Positions 8,197-17,048 of a stretch of DNA of 64,000 nt are shown here, one piece after another. A program made the position numbers and the translations under genes. The notes beneath the pieces were generated by a model that saw only the letters and a program-made list of their open reading frames with translations, ran no database searches and was not told the DNA's origin. Origin of the DNA: Cognatishimia sp. MH4019 (lineage in GTDB: Bacteria; Pseudomonadota; Alphaproteobacteria; Rhodobacterales; Rhodobacteraceae); the NCBI RefSeq assembly GCF_020177595.1, contig NZ_JAHTBL010000007.1, forward strand, positions 141,877-205,876, given 5' to 3'. Numbering within the stretch: the first letter of the stretch is position 1; the number at the start of each line of letters is the position of its first letter.

Positions 8197-8667
8197 ATGA
8201 CGGAGGAAACGATAAAAAGCCGCGCGCCGCGCTGGATGCGGGTTGTGCTTGTCCTGTCGCTGGCGCTCAACCTTTTGATCGTGGGCGCAGTGGTGGGCGC
8301 TGTCTCCAGCGGGAAAAAGGGTGGCCCGCGCATGAGCGATGTCAGCTTTGGCCCTTATACAGCGGCGCTCAGCCGTGAGGATCGCCGCGCCCTGCGCCGC
8401 GCCATCCGTGACAGATCAGACCGCCCCAACCGGGCTGCGGCGCGCGAGAATTTTCAGACATTCCTGAACGTGTTGAGGACCGAGCCGCTGGATGTCGCCG
8501 AGATGACGCGTGTGTTTGAGGCGCAAGGCGCGTTGGCGCAGGCGCGTCAGGCCGCAGGCAAGACGGCGCTTTTAGAGCATATCGCCGAGATGGGTGCGGC
8601 AGACCGCGCCGCCTTTGCAGATCGTCTGGAGGAGGTCTTGCGCCGTGGTCCCGGTAAGCGACCCTAG
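8197..8667 (+). CDS. Periplasmic heavy-metal-sensor-like (CpxP/CnrX-type) protein
   Basis: This 156-residue protein has an N-terminal membrane anchor at about residues 12-34, then a helical periplasmic domain rich in Arg, Ala and Glu (SREDRRALRRAIRDR, then MGAADRAAFADRLEEVLRRG). This is the pattern of the periplasmic heavy-metal sensor family, which often partners with ECF sigma factors. The usual metal-binding His/Met ligands are sparse, so the signal may be something else. Its stop overlaps the convergent PleD-like gene by 4 bases. Confidence 0.72.
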   Translation: MTEETIKSRAPRWMRVVLVLSLALNLLIVGAVVGAVSSGKKGGPRMSDVSFGPYTAALSREDRRALRRAIRDRSDRPNRAAARENFQTFLNVLRTEPLDVAEMTRVFEAQGALAQARQAAGKTALLEHIAEMGAADRAAFADRLEEVLRRGPGKRP

Positions 8668-10034
8668 GCGGCGTTCGGGCTCATGATGACCTGATTGCGG
8701 CCATTATCCTTGGCGCCATAAAGCGCCATGTCGGCTTGCTCCAGCAAGTCGTTCGGGTCGGCACATTCGGTCACTTCGGGAAGGGAGATGGTCAGCCCGA
8801 TACTGACGCTGATCCGGAGTGTGGTCTTGGCGTCGACCACCACGGGCATGTCGCAGACCAACTGGCGCAGCCGTTCGGCCACGATCCTGGCTTGCGTCTC
8901 GCCCGTATCGGGCAGGGCGATCACGAACTCTTCGCCCCCCAGGCGTGCCACCATATCAACAGATCGCAGGTTATCGCTGAGACAGCTTGAAAGCGCACGC
9001 AAAACACTGTCGCCCGCGGCATGGCCGTGGCTGTCATTGACCAGTTTGAACCGGTCGATATCCAGGATCATCACCGCATAGGGTGCACCTTCCTCGGCGG
9101 CGCGTTCCGCGATTTGTTTGAGATGCGCCAAAGCATAGCGGCGGTTGAAAAGCCCTGTCAGCGGGTCGGTGACAGCGGCTTGCAACCCGTGCTGCACTGT
9201 TGCGCGCAACTGATCCGCCCGGTGCTTGTGACGCAGCTGGGTCGTGATGCGCAGTCCAATCTCGGCCGCATCAAACGGGCAACTGGTGACATCATCGGCC
9301 CCCAGATCAAGCGCCATGGCGGCTGTGACCGGGGCATCTTGCGGTGTGACAGCGATGATTGCCGCACTGCGCGTCGCGGCGCGCGAGCGCAGCTCTGTGA
9401 TGGCTTGCAGATGCAGGTCATCCTCTTTATCCGAGAGCGCCAGCAGGAAAAGATCGGGCACCGCGTCCGCATCGCCCAGATCCAACGCGTCATCAAGGCT
9501 TAGCACGTTGACCTGCGCGCTGGTCTCGCCGCGCAGGTGTTGTGCCCACTCATGAGCTTGTGCAGGGCCCGCAGTGACAACGGAGACGCGACTTTGCGGG
9601 GCAAACCCCACGCCGTCCTCGGCCAGCCCCAGCGCCCGGCTGGTGTCATCGCGCAGGCCGGTTTCGCGACGCGTCGTCTCAAACCGCATGAGGCTGCGCA
9701 GCCGCGCCAGAAGCAGCGCGTCGTTGATCGGCTTTTGCAGACAATCGGCAGCACCAGCGGCCAACATCTGGGCGCGTGCCGACAGCCCTTCGGGTGGGGT
9801 CAGCACAACGATGGGGCAGGGATGCGCGCGGGTCAGCCCCCTTAGCGCGGACACATCAGCGGCAATCAGGCTCTGATCAATCACGATCAGATCAGGCGTC
9901 GCAGACCCGGTCAGCGATACCCCTTCCGCCAGCGTGCTTGCCTGCAGCACACGGTAATTCGACGCGGCAAGCCGCACCTTGAGCAAGATGCGGTTGGTTG
10001 CAATCGGATCTATAATCAGGACGCGTCCCGGCAT
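8664..10034 (-). CDS. pleD: PleD-like response regulator diguanylate cyclase (REC-REC-GGDEF)
   Basis: This 456-residue protein has a receiver domain at about residues 3-116 with the phosphoacceptor Asp in LIVIDQSL and the conserved Lys in CLQKPI. A second receiver (about 150-270) lacks both phosphoacceptor and Lys, so it is probably an adaptor. A GGDEF domain has the active-site GGEEF at 366-370. An RSVD inhibitory site lies five residues before it. The enzyme makes cyclic-di-GMP from two GTP and should be inhibited by its product. No histidine kinase is adjacent. Confidence 0.9.
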   Translation of the reverse strand: MPGRVLIIDPIATNRILLKVRLAASNYRVLQASTLAEGVSLTGSATPDLIVIDQSLIAADVSALRGLTRAHPCPIVVLTPPEGLSARAQMLAAGAADCLQKPINDALLLARLRSLMRFETTRRETGLRDDTSRALGLAEDGVGFAPQSRVSVVTAGPAQAHEWAQHLRGETSAQVNVLSLDDALDLGDADAVPDLFLLALSDKEDDLHLQAITELRSRAATRSAAIIAVTPQDAPVTAAMALDLGADDVTSCPFDAAEIGLRITTQLRHKHRADQLRATVQHGLQAAVTDPLTGLFNRRYALAHLKQIAERAAEEGAPYAVMILDIDRFKLVNDSHGHAAGDSVLRALSSCLSDNLRSVDMVARLGGEEFVIALPDTGETQARIVAERLRQLVCDMPVVVDAKTTLRISVSIGLTISLPEVTECADPNDLLEQADMALYGAKDNGRNQVIMSPNAA

Positions 10035-10118
10035 GACGAAGCCTTTTCCATCGTGGTTTTCACAGCTTGCTCGAAAAAGGGTTAATAAAACGTTCCCGAT
10101 CTATTAACTCTGCGCGTC

Positions 10119-10397
10119 ATGAAGCAAGAATCCGCCGAAACTATCGCTCTGCAAGCTCTCGCCTTTCTGATTGGCGATGATGACCTGCGGGACGTTTTCA
10201 TGGGTGCGACCGGTGCCAGCGCCGAGGATATGCGCATCCGCGCCGGTGACCCGGAATTCCTGATCTCTGTGCTGGATTTCCTGATGATGGATGACGCTTG
10301 GGTCGTACGGTTTTGCGATGCAAACGGATTTGACTATACCACTCCGCAGACGGCGCGGCAGTCCTTGCCGGGCGGCGCACAAGTTCACTGGACCTAA
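10119..10397 (+). CDS. DUF3572 family protein
   Basis: This 92-residue acidic soluble protein contains the pattern IALQALAFLIGDDDLRDVFMGATGAS followed by DPEFLISVLDFLMMDDAWVVRFC. I recognise this as the alphaproteobacterial DUF3572 family, whose function is unknown. It is divergent from the PleD-like gene across an 84-base gap. No membrane segment or catalytic motif is evident. Confidence 0.82.
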   Translation: MKQESAETIALQALAFLIGDDDLRDVFMGATGASAEDMRIRAGDPEFLISVLDFLMMDDAWVVRFCDANGFDYTTPQTARQSLPGGAQVHWT

Positions 10398-10565
10398 GCG
10401 CGCCTCGGTCACGGCGCAGCCAAGGCGTTAACCAATTTGCCTCAAAATGCAGCAAAAGCTGCGCAATATTCGGCCAAGCCTTGCCGGACTGTCGCAACTT
10501 TGTTGCAGACTATTGCATAACCTCACGTCAACCGCCATCTTGGTGAGGCGAGGGAGGATCGCATC

Positions 10566-11282
10566 ATGCACTTTTCGGGTGTGCTGTTCGATAAGGATGG
10601 CACCTTATTTGATTTTCACGCAACGTGGGGCGACTGGGCCTATGGTTTCTTGATGAAACTGTCGGGCGGTGACATGCTTCGCATGCAGCTGCTGTCCAAC
10701 GCGATCGAGTATGATCCGGGCCGTAAACGCTTTTTGCCGGGCTCGCCGGCCGTTGCTGGCACGCCTGGTGAGATCGCGGAACGGTTGTTGCCGCATTTAC
10801 CCGGCACGACACCTTCTGCACTGATCACCCATATCAATCGCACCGCCGCCGTGGCTCCGATGACCGAAGCCGCACCGCTCTTACCGCTTCTGGGGCGGTT
10901 GCGCAGCCAGGGTATCAAGCTGGGTTGCGTGACCAATGACGCCGAAGTGCCCGCCCGTGCGCATCTCAAAAGCGCGGGTATCTGCGATCTTCTGGATTAC
11001 GTCGTTGGGTTTGACAGCGGGTATGGTGCCAAACCCGATGCAGGCCCGCTTCTGGGCTTTTGCGACCGTATGGATTTGCGCCCAGATCAGGTGCTCATGG
11101 TTGGGGATAGCCGTCACGACCTGATCGCTGCGCGTGCGGCAGGCATGTGTGCTGTGGGTGTTCTGACCGGGCTTGCCACGCAAGAAGAGCTGGCCCCGCT
11201 GGCCGATGCGGTCTTGCCCGATGTGGGCGGTTTGCCCGCTTGGCTGAATGACTTGGAACAAGTCAGCACCGCCGCGCAATAG
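10566..11282 (+). CDS. HAD-superfamily phosphatase (phosphoglycolate-phosphatase-like)
   Basis: This 238-residue protein carries the HAD motifs in order: FDKDGTL (motif I, residues 9-15), CVTNDAE (motif II), the AKPDAGP lysine (motif III) and VGDSRHDLIAA (motif IV). The helical cap between motifs I and II fits the Gph/PGP-like subgroup, which hydrolyses small phosphorylated metabolites. It stands alone, followed by a terminator-like hairpin and the MttB-family gene. The physiological substrate is unknown. Confidence 0.86.
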   Translation: MHFSGVLFDKDGTLFDFHATWGDWAYGFLMKLSGGDMLRMQLLSNAIEYDPGRKRFLPGSPAVAGTPGEIAERLLPHLPGTTPSALITHINRTAAVAPMTEAAPLLPLLGRLRSQGIKLGCVTNDAEVPARAHLKSAGICDLLDYVVGFDSGYGAKPDAGPLLGFCDRMDLRPDQVLMVGDSRHDLIAARAAGMCAVGVLTGLATQEELAPLADAVLPDVGGLPAWLNDLEQVSTAAQ

Positions 11283-11294
11283 GCTGCGCATTTT

Positions 11295-11319
11295 AAAAGC
11301 GACAGAATATGTCGGTTTT
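11295..11319. terminator. Terminator-like hairpin after HAD phosphatase
   Basis: AAAAGCGACA (11295-11304) pairs with TGTCGGTTTT (11310-11319) at nine of ten positions around a GAATA loop. With A and T runs at either side it could act on both strands. It lies 12 bases after the phosphatase stop. Confidence 0.45.
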
Positions 11320-11380
11320 CTAAAACTCTGAGCCGGCTTCGGATGGTTCCATGGATCAAACGTGATCCTGGAGAACCCCT

Positions 11381-12940
11381 ATGGAAGATGCCGCCCCTCG
11401 CCGTCGCCGTTCTGGTGGGCGCAAAGGCCATGCCGCTCGCACCGGTGGCGCTGCGATAAGTCAGATGCCATGGCGCATTCCCGTCAATACGGATGCCCCG
11501 ACCGAACCGCTTAGTCCCGAGGGCGTCGAGGCGATTCACAACGGGGCCATGCGCATCCTCGAGGAAATCGGGATCGAGTTTCTGAACCTTGAAGGCTTGG
11601 AAATTCTGCGCGAGGCAGGCTGCAAGATTGACGGCACCAACGTGAAGATGGATCGCCATTGGGTGATGGAGATGATCGCCAAGGCGCCGTCCGAGTTCAT
11701 GATCACGCCCCGCAATCCGGACCGCGCGTTGCCGATCGGCGGCAAGCACATCCTTTTCGGCAACGTGTCCTCGCCGCCCAACTACTTGGATCTTGAGATC
11801 GGCACCAAGGTCTCGGGCAGCCGCCAGCAATGCGCGAACCTGCTCAAGCTGACGCAGTATTTCAACTGCATTCATTTTGCCGGTGGCTACCCGGTAGAGC
11901 CGGTGGATATCCACGCCTCCGTCCGGCATTTGGATGTGCTGTATGACAAGCTGACGCTGTGCGACAAGGTTGCCCATGCCTACTCATTGGGGGCTGAGCG
12001 GGTTGAGGATGTGATGGAGATGATCCGCATCTCCGGCGGCTGGAGCCATGAGGAATTCGACGCTTCGCCGAAGATGTATACCAACATCAATTCGACCTCG
12101 CCGCTCAAGCATGACATTCCGATGATTGACGGCTGTTTGCGGCTGATCCGGCGCGGGCAGGCGGTTGTCGTGACGCCGTTCACTCTGGCCGGGGCGATGG
12201 CGCCTGTGACCATGGCGGGTGCTGTGGCGCAGTCTTTGGCCGAAGCGCTCTCGGCAATTGCGCTTTTTCAATATGTGCAGCCCGGATGCCCGTGCGTAAT
12301 CGGCACGTTCACCTCCAACGTCGACATGAAATCAGGCGCGCCAGCTTTTGGCACGCCGGAATATATGCGCTCCACCCAGATGACCGGGCAGATGGCGCGG
12401 TTTTACGGGTTGCCCATGCGCTCGTCCGGCGTGTGCGCGGCCAATGTTCCGGATGGTCAGGCGATGTGGGAGACGTCAAACTCGCTCTGGGCGTCGGTGC
12501 AGTCGGGCACCAATATCGTTTACCACGCTGCAGGTTGGCTGGAGGGGGGGCTGATTGCCAGCCCCGAAAAGTTCATCATGGATTGCGAAGTGATCCAGCA
12601 TATCCAGCGTTATCTGGAGCCCGTGATCTGTGACACCGGCCCCGACGAGATCGCGGTCGATGCGATTGCGGATGTGGGCAATGATGGCCATTTCTTTGGC
12701 ATCCAGCATACGCAGGATCGCTATGAGACGGCCTTCTACCAGCCCTTCCTGTCGGATTGGCGCAACTATGAAGGCTGGGAGCTGGCCGGTGGCGTCTGGA
12801 CCGCCGAGCGGGCGCATAAGCTCTTCAAGCAGATCATCGCAGAGTTTGAAGCACCCCCGATGGACATCGCCATCAAGGACGAGCTTGCGGCCTTCGTCGA
12901 GAAGCGCAAATCCGAAGGCGGCGCACCCACAGATTTTTAA
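11381..12940 (+). CDS. Trimethylamine-methyltransferase (MttB) family protein, non-pyrrolysine type
   Basis: This 519-residue protein belongs to the MttB superfamily, which moves a methyl group from quaternary or tertiary amines to a corrinoid protein. Diagnostic stretches include MRILEEIGIEFLNLEGLEILREAGC near residue 55 and the later TPFTLAGAMAPVTMAGAVAQSLAEALS. The frame has no internal amber codon, so it lacks pyrrolysine. Non-Pyl members characterised elsewhere demethylate glycine betaine, proline betaine or carnitine. An Arg-rich extension of about 25 residues precedes the conserved part. No corrinoid-protein gene is adjacent. Confidence 0.87.
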   Translation: MEDAAPRRRRSGGRKGHAARTGGAAISQMPWRIPVNTDAPTEPLSPEGVEAIHNGAMRILEEIGIEFLNLEGLEILREAGCKIDGTNVKMDRHWVMEMIAKAPSEFMITPRNPDRALPIGGKHILFGNVSSPPNYLDLEIGTKVSGSRQQCANLLKLTQYFNCIHFAGGYPVEPVDIHASVRHLDVLYDKLTLCDKVAHAYSLGAERVEDVMEMIRISGGWSHEEFDASPKMYTNINSTSPLKHDIPMIDGCLRLIRRGQAVVVTPFTLAGAMAPVTMAGAVAQSLAEALSAIALFQYVQPGCPCVIGTFTSNVDMKSGAPAFGTPEYMRSTQMTGQMARFYGLPMRSSGVCAANVPDGQAMWETSNSLWASVQSGTNIVYHAAGWLEGGLIASPEKFIMDCEVIQHIQRYLEPVICDTGPDEIAVDAIADVGNDGHFFGIQHTQDRYETAFYQPFLSDWRNYEGWELAGGVWTAERAHKLFKQIIAEFEAPPMDIAIKDELAAFVEKRKSEGGAPTDF

Positions 12941-12958
12941 GCGGATTTCTGAGGCTGC

Positions 12959-13978
12959 TTAGGTCAGGCTATAAAGCACGCCACTCAGAACTGCGCCGGT
13001 GAAACCAAGAGCCACGTAAAGCGCGAAGACCTCACGCCGGACCAACGCGAAAACGGCTGTCATCGCGGGGATCGAGCTGACGGCGCCTGCGACCATGAAC
13101 GACATTGCAGCCCCTGCGGTCATGCCTTGCTCCATCAGCCCGGCAACAAGCGGCGGGGCGGCATAGCCATTCAGATAGGCCGGTGCGCCGACCAATGCGG
13201 CCAGAATGATCGGCCCAAGGCCGGCACCGCCGACGATGCCCGCGATGGTTTCGGCAGGAATGTAAGCGATCAGCAGGCTTTCCAGAAAATAGGCCAGCGT
13301 CAGCCATTTCAGCAGGAAAACCAGGTTGTGCAGACCTGCGGTCCTGAACCGCTCGACCCGCTCGGCGTCGGTCCAGAAGCGCCAAACGGGGCGGCCAGCG
13401 AACGGGTCACTGCCGCAAGCGCTGCATCCTTTGCGGGCGCGCAGTGGATCGGACAACGCACCGGCTGAGACAATCCATTTCGTAACAAACCCGCCCAGAA
13501 GCCCGATGCCCACAGCCGCGACGGCCTTTGCGATGGCAAAATTCCAACCGATTGCGCCTGCGGTGATGACAAGGCTTGGCGGGTCGATCAGCGGTGAGGC
13601 GAGCCAGAACGCCATCACCGCCGATAGCGGCGTGCCAACCGCCAGTAACGCGGCGATGAATGGGATCACCTCGCACGAGCAGAATGGGGCCAGCCCGCCG
13701 AAAAGGGCTGCCAGAAAGATCATCCGTATCTCGCGCCCCTCGAAGGCTTTGGAGAGGACCGAGGCAGCCCCGGTCGCCTCTAACCCAGCAATCAAGGCGA
13801 CGGCGAAGAGGATGAAGGGCAGGGTGGACCAGACCGCCTGTGCCGTGAACCACAATGAAAGGGGGAGTTGGTCAGGTGCTGCGAATGCCAGAAGCAGACA
13901 TAAGGCAGCCAAAACGGCCCAAACCGTGGCTAAGCGCGGTGTGAGGGAGGTGTTGAGGCGGGCCAGAAGCTCAGTCAT
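12959..13978 (-). CDS. DUF318/YraQ-type permease (ArsP-like efflux candidate)
   Basis: This 339-residue membrane protein has eight or more hydrophobic segments. It has the hallmark GGLAPFCSCEVIPFIAALL motif near residue 97 and a related GAPAYLNGYAAPPLVAGL segment later. The family includes ArsP, which exports trivalent organoarsenicals, but many members have no known substrate. A cytoplasmic loop holds CSACG, a possible metal-thiolate site. Its start overlaps the ArsR-type regulator gene by 8 bases, so it is the regulated target in a two-gene operon. Confidence 0.83.
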   Translation of the reverse strand: MTELLARLNTSLTPRLATVWAVLAALCLLLAFAAPDQLPLSLWFTAQAVWSTLPFILFAVALIAGLEATGAASVLSKAFEGREIRMIFLAALFGGLAPFCSCEVIPFIAALLAVGTPLSAVMAFWLASPLIDPPSLVITAGAIGWNFAIAKAVAAVGIGLLGGFVTKWIVSAGALSDPLRARKGCSACGSDPFAGRPVWRFWTDAERVERFRTAGLHNLVFLLKWLTLAYFLESLLIAYIPAETIAGIVGGAGLGPIILAALVGAPAYLNGYAAPPLVAGLMEQGMTAGAAMSFMVAGAVSSIPAMTAVFALVRREVFALYVALGFTGAVLSGVLYSLT

Positions 13979-14300
13979 TGGACTGCGCGTCCACGGTCAG
14001 CTCAGCATCCGGAACGGCCGCACAGCATGTGGCGAGGATGAACGAGGACAGATGCTCCAGACGCTCGAAATTCGGGCGATTGATCGTCTCGCGTCCGCGT
14101 CGTTCCTGAGTGATCAGTTCGGCCGCCGCCAGAAAGCGCAGGTGATGGGACAGGGTGGAGCCGGGCAGGCCCGTTCGCTCGGCCACATCGCGAAAGAGCA
14201 GACCCTTGTGGCCCGCTTGAACCAACGCCAGCAAGACGCCCATGCGCGGCTCTGAACCGACGGCGGCAAATCCCTGACAGGCTTCTTCAATCGACAGCAT
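13971..14300 (-). CDS. ArsR/SmtB-family transcriptional repressor
   Basis: This 109-residue winged-helix protein has the recognition helix LPGSTLSHHLRFLAAAELI at about residues 47-65 followed by a beta wing (ERRGRETINRP). A vicinal Cys pair (LATCCAAV) near residue 92 is a likely metalloid or metal ligand, as in C-terminal-site ArsR proteins. Family members leave DNA when they bind their effector. It shares an operon with the downstream permease. A 30-base palindrome sits 14 bases upstream of its start. Confidence 0.87.
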   Translation of the reverse strand: MLSIEEACQGFAAVGSEPRMGVLLALVQAGHKGLLFRDVAERTGLPGSTLSHHLRFLAAAELITQERRGRETINRPNFERLEHLSSFILATCCAAVPDAELTVDAQSND

Positions 14301-14314
14301 GACGCAGTTCCTTA

Positions 14315-14344
14315 TTAAACTATAATTCTAGAATAATAGTTTAA
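14315..14344. promoter_or_regulatory. ArsR-type operator, near-perfect 30-base palindrome
   Basis: Left arm TTAAACTATAATTCT (14315-14329) and right arm AGAATAATAGTTTAA (14330-14344) are complementary at 14 of 15 positions, with TCTAGA at the centre. It is AT-rich in a GC-rich region and lies just before the regulator start at 14300, where it would cover the promoter. Confidence 0.8.
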
Positions 14345-14368
14345 TTGCGTACTGTCAAATTTGTGTGC

Positions 14369-14611
14369 CTAGCCCGCCTTACGCGCCGCCATCTCATCCG
14401 CCATCGCCTTGATGTGGTCGCTGGCCGTCGTCTCAAACCACGCAGGCACAATCGCGTGGATCAGGGCGGCGATGGCGATCGCAAACAGACGGGCGGCGAA
14501 GCGGGAAGCGAACAGCATATGGCCAAAATAGCTTTCCCCCACGCTGGCGGGGTGGGCCTTGAAAGAGGCGAAGAAACCCGTGCGGGCGGGGTTGGTTTGG
14601 GATGCGGACAT
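14369..14611 (-). CDS. DUF6356 family small membrane protein
   Basis: This 80-residue protein has the conserved FKAHPASVGESYFGHMLFASRFAARL stretch and one membrane helix (LFAIAIAALIHAIVPAW), then a short cytoplasmic or periplasmic tail. This is the DUF6356 pattern common in Rhodobacterales; its function is unknown. It is divergent from the Lrp-type regulator. Confidence 0.78.
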   Translation of the reverse strand: MSASQTNPARTGFFASFKAHPASVGESYFGHMLFASRFAARLFAIAIAALIHAIVPAWFETTASDHIKAMADEMAARKAG

Positions 14612-14695
14612 GGGCTCTCTCTAGTCTGTGTATCTCAATGCAATTTTGCACGAGATGGCAGAGACGATATCCCAATCATACTGGTTAATCTGCAG

Positions 14696-14708
14696 GATAT
14701 GAGATATC
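14696..14708. promoter_or_regulatory. Possible Lrp-type autoregulatory site
   Basis: GATAT-GAG-ATATC is a perfect 5-base inverted repeat ending 9 bases before the Lrp-family start codon. Lrp proteins often bind short inverted repeats at their own promoters. The site is short and unproven. Confidence 0.3.
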
Positions 14709-14717
14709 ATCCTATAT

Positions 14718-15179
14718 ATGAGCCATATTATCGACGAAACAGACCGCCGAATCCTGTCGGTCTTGCAACGGGACGCCACGATCAGCATGGATGCGCTGTC
14801 AGAACTGGTGCATCTGTCGCGCAATGCCTGCTGGCGCCGCGTCAAACAGATGGAGGAGGCGGGCATCCTCAAAGCCCGCGTTGCGTTGGTCGACCCGGAT
14901 GCGCTGGGCCTTGGCCTGTCGGTCTTTGTGATGATCCGCACAGCCTCTCATGAACCCCACTGGCTGGAGCGGTTCGAGGCCGCCGTCAAAGCCCTTCCTG
15001 AAATCATCGGTGCGCATCGTATGAGCGGTGATCTGGATTATGTCCTGCGCGTCCGCGTGGCCAGCGTCAAAGACTATGACCGCTTTTACCAGCGTCTGAT
15101 CAAACGAGTGCCCGTCGCCGAAATCTCGGCCAGTTTCGTGATGGACGACATCAAGGACACCACGGCACTGCCCACGTAA
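14718..15179 (+). CDS. Lrp/AsnC-family transcriptional regulator
   Basis: This 153-residue protein has an N-terminal winged helix-turn-helix (DETDRRILSVLQRDATISMDALSELVHLSRNACWRRVKQMEEAGIL, residues 5-50). The C-terminal RAM/AsnC ligand-binding domain ends with the usual SFVMDDIKDTTALPT. Family members bind amino acids and control their metabolism or transport. DUF6356 is divergent. No Shine-Dalgarno sequence is obvious ahead of the ATG. Confidence 0.9.
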   Translation: MSHIIDETDRRILSVLQRDATISMDALSELVHLSRNACWRRVKQMEEAGILKARVALVDPDALGLGLSVFVMIRTASHEPHWLERFEAAVKALPEIIGAHRMSGDLDYVLRVRVASVKDYDRFYQRLIKRVPVAEISASFVMDDIKDTTALPT

Positions 15180-15275
15180 ACCAGACGCGCTGCGGCCAAA
15201 CCGCGATGGCTCTGGCATCCCCAAACGCCCCGCGTTACGCTGCCCCACAAGAGCAGCTTGTCCAATGAGGCCCCC

Positions 15276-16988
15276 ATGACCGAGCCGTCCAAACCCGTGT
15301 TCCGCACTACCCTTGCCGGATTGGGAGGCTTGGGCGGTCTGACGCTTTGGGCGCTCAGCGACCCGCTGCACGATCTTGATCTGGCACACTCGGTGGTTCT
15401 GGGTCTTTGGGCTTTGGCCGTCAGCTTTTTTATCAGCGCGATGACGGCGATGGGGCCTTTGCCCGTGCGCAAAGCGGTTACGAGCGGCCTCGTGGTCGCG
15501 GTGCCTGTGGCGTTTCTGGTCGGCCTTGCCAGTCTGCGCTTTGAGACGCTGGACGCAACGCTCGACAGCGGTCATCTGATCATCGTAACGCTCCTTTTGA
15601 TCTCGCTGGTGCTGCCCTTTGTGATCTGTGCGCTGCGCGACGGGCGTTGGCGCGATTACACCGCACTTTTTGATACCTCGTGGCGGCTTGTAGTGCATTT
15701 CACGGCCGCGTGGATTTTCGCAGGCCTGTGCTGGGCTATGCTGGCGCTGTCGGGCGTTCTGCTTGATCTGGTGGGCATCACGATTATCGAGGACCTCATT
15801 AATGAAGAGGTGTTCGCCTTTATCTTCACCGGCCTTGTTTTGGGGCTCGGTCTTGCGGTCATCTTCGAGCTGTCTGACTATATCTCGCCTTATCTGGTGC
15901 TCAGCCTGCTACGCCTTTTGCTGATCCCTCTGGCGGTGATCGTCACGATTTTTCTGCTGGCACTGCCCTTCCGCGGGCTGTCCAACCTCTTTGATACATT
16001 GTCGCCCGCGCTTGTGATGATGGCCACAGCGATCGGGCTGATCTCGCTTATCTCCGTCGCAGTGGAGCGGGACGACGAGGACGCTATCGCCGGGCCGATC
16101 ATGCAAACGGCCACGCGCATCTCCTGTGGGTTGCTGGTCGTCCTGACCGGGCTGGCCGTCTATGCGGTGGTGCTGCGGGTGGTCGAATATGGCTGGACCC
16201 CGCCGCGCTTTGCCGCCTTCTTCATCGCTGCCGTGACGCTGGCTTACGGTGTTACCTATGCAATCACGGTTCTGCGCGGACCCGACTGGATGGCCCGCAT
16301 CCGGCGCGCCAATGTCTGGCTGGCGCTGGGCGTGATGGCGGCGTTGGCGCTCTGCATGACGCCGCTGATCCACCCGCAAAAACTGTCGGTCAACTCGCAA
16401 CTTGCCCGGTTCGAGCGCGGCGCGATCACCGCAGATGAGCTGCCTTTTCGCAAGTTGCGCTACGACTGGGGCAAGGCCGGGGCTGCTGCGTTTGCGGCCC
16501 TCTCGGACAGCGATGACCCGCTGGTGCAAACGGCGCTCGCAGCGGCGGATACAGACAATACCGGTGCATCCGAGGACGCCCGCCGTGCCGCCAGCATCGC
16601 GCTTTTGGGGGAGCGCGTAATCACGCGCCCTGAGGGCATGACCTTCCCCGAGGCGGCGTTCACCCAGCTCAGCCCGTGGCAGCTTGACGAGATCCGCCGC
16701 ACCTGCCTGCAGGTTGACGCGGACCTGCCCGAACGCTGTCTTCTTGTGCAGGCCGATTTTCTGACCGCCGCGGAGGGCTTGGAATATGCGTTGCTCATCG
16801 GCACGCAGGCCAATCGCCCGCTGGTCTATTGGTTGTCCGAAACCGGTCTGCTGCTGCGCCAACAGCCCCGCATCGACGTCACTGGCGAGGCCTTGATCGC
16901 GCAAATCCTGAGTGATGGCTTTGCCGTAACACCCGTAGATATCAACGCTCTAAGGGTGGGCGACATGACCTTTAATCCGTTCAATTAG
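15276..16988 (+). CDS. DUF4153 multi-pass membrane protein
   Basis: This 570-residue protein has about twelve hydrophobic segments over its first 370 residues and a soluble C-terminal domain of about 190 residues. The layout and motifs such as LALPFRGLSNLFDTLSPALVMMATAIGLISLIS match DUF4153, of unknown function. I use the ATG at 15276 behind GAGG rather than a TTG six codons upstream. It appears monocistronic. Confidence 0.8.
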   Translation: MTEPSKPVFRTTLAGLGGLGGLTLWALSDPLHDLDLAHSVVLGLWALAVSFFISAMTAMGPLPVRKAVTSGLVVAVPVAFLVGLASLRFETLDATLDSGHLIIVTLLLISLVLPFVICALRDGRWRDYTALFDTSWRLVVHFTAAWIFAGLCWAMLALSGVLLDLVGITIIEDLINEEVFAFIFTGLVLGLGLAVIFELSDYISPYLVLSLLRLLLIPLAVIVTIFLLALPFRGLSNLFDTLSPALVMMATAIGLISLISVAVERDDEDAIAGPIMQTATRISCGLLVVLTGLAVYAVVLRVVEYGWTPPRFAAFFIAAVTLAYGVTYAITVLRGPDWMARIRRANVWLALGVMAALALCMTPLIHPQKLSVNSQLARFERGAITADELPFRKLRYDWGKAGAAAFAALSDSDDPLVQTALAAADTDNTGASEDARRAASIALLGERVITRPEGMTFPEAAFTQLSPWQLDEIRRTCLQVDADLPERCLLVQADFLTAAEGLEYALLIGTQANRPLVYWLSETGLLLRQQPRIDVTGEALIAQILSDGFAVTPVDINALRVGDMTFNPFN

Positions 16989-17048
16989 AGATATTGAGCG
17001 TTTCTTAACACTCCTCTGCGCAGGATCAGCGCGGTAAGGAGTGACTTC

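Noticed and set aside
11381..12940. Pyrrolysine-containing MttB
   Set aside because: The frame has no internal amber codon, so no pyrrolysine can be encoded.
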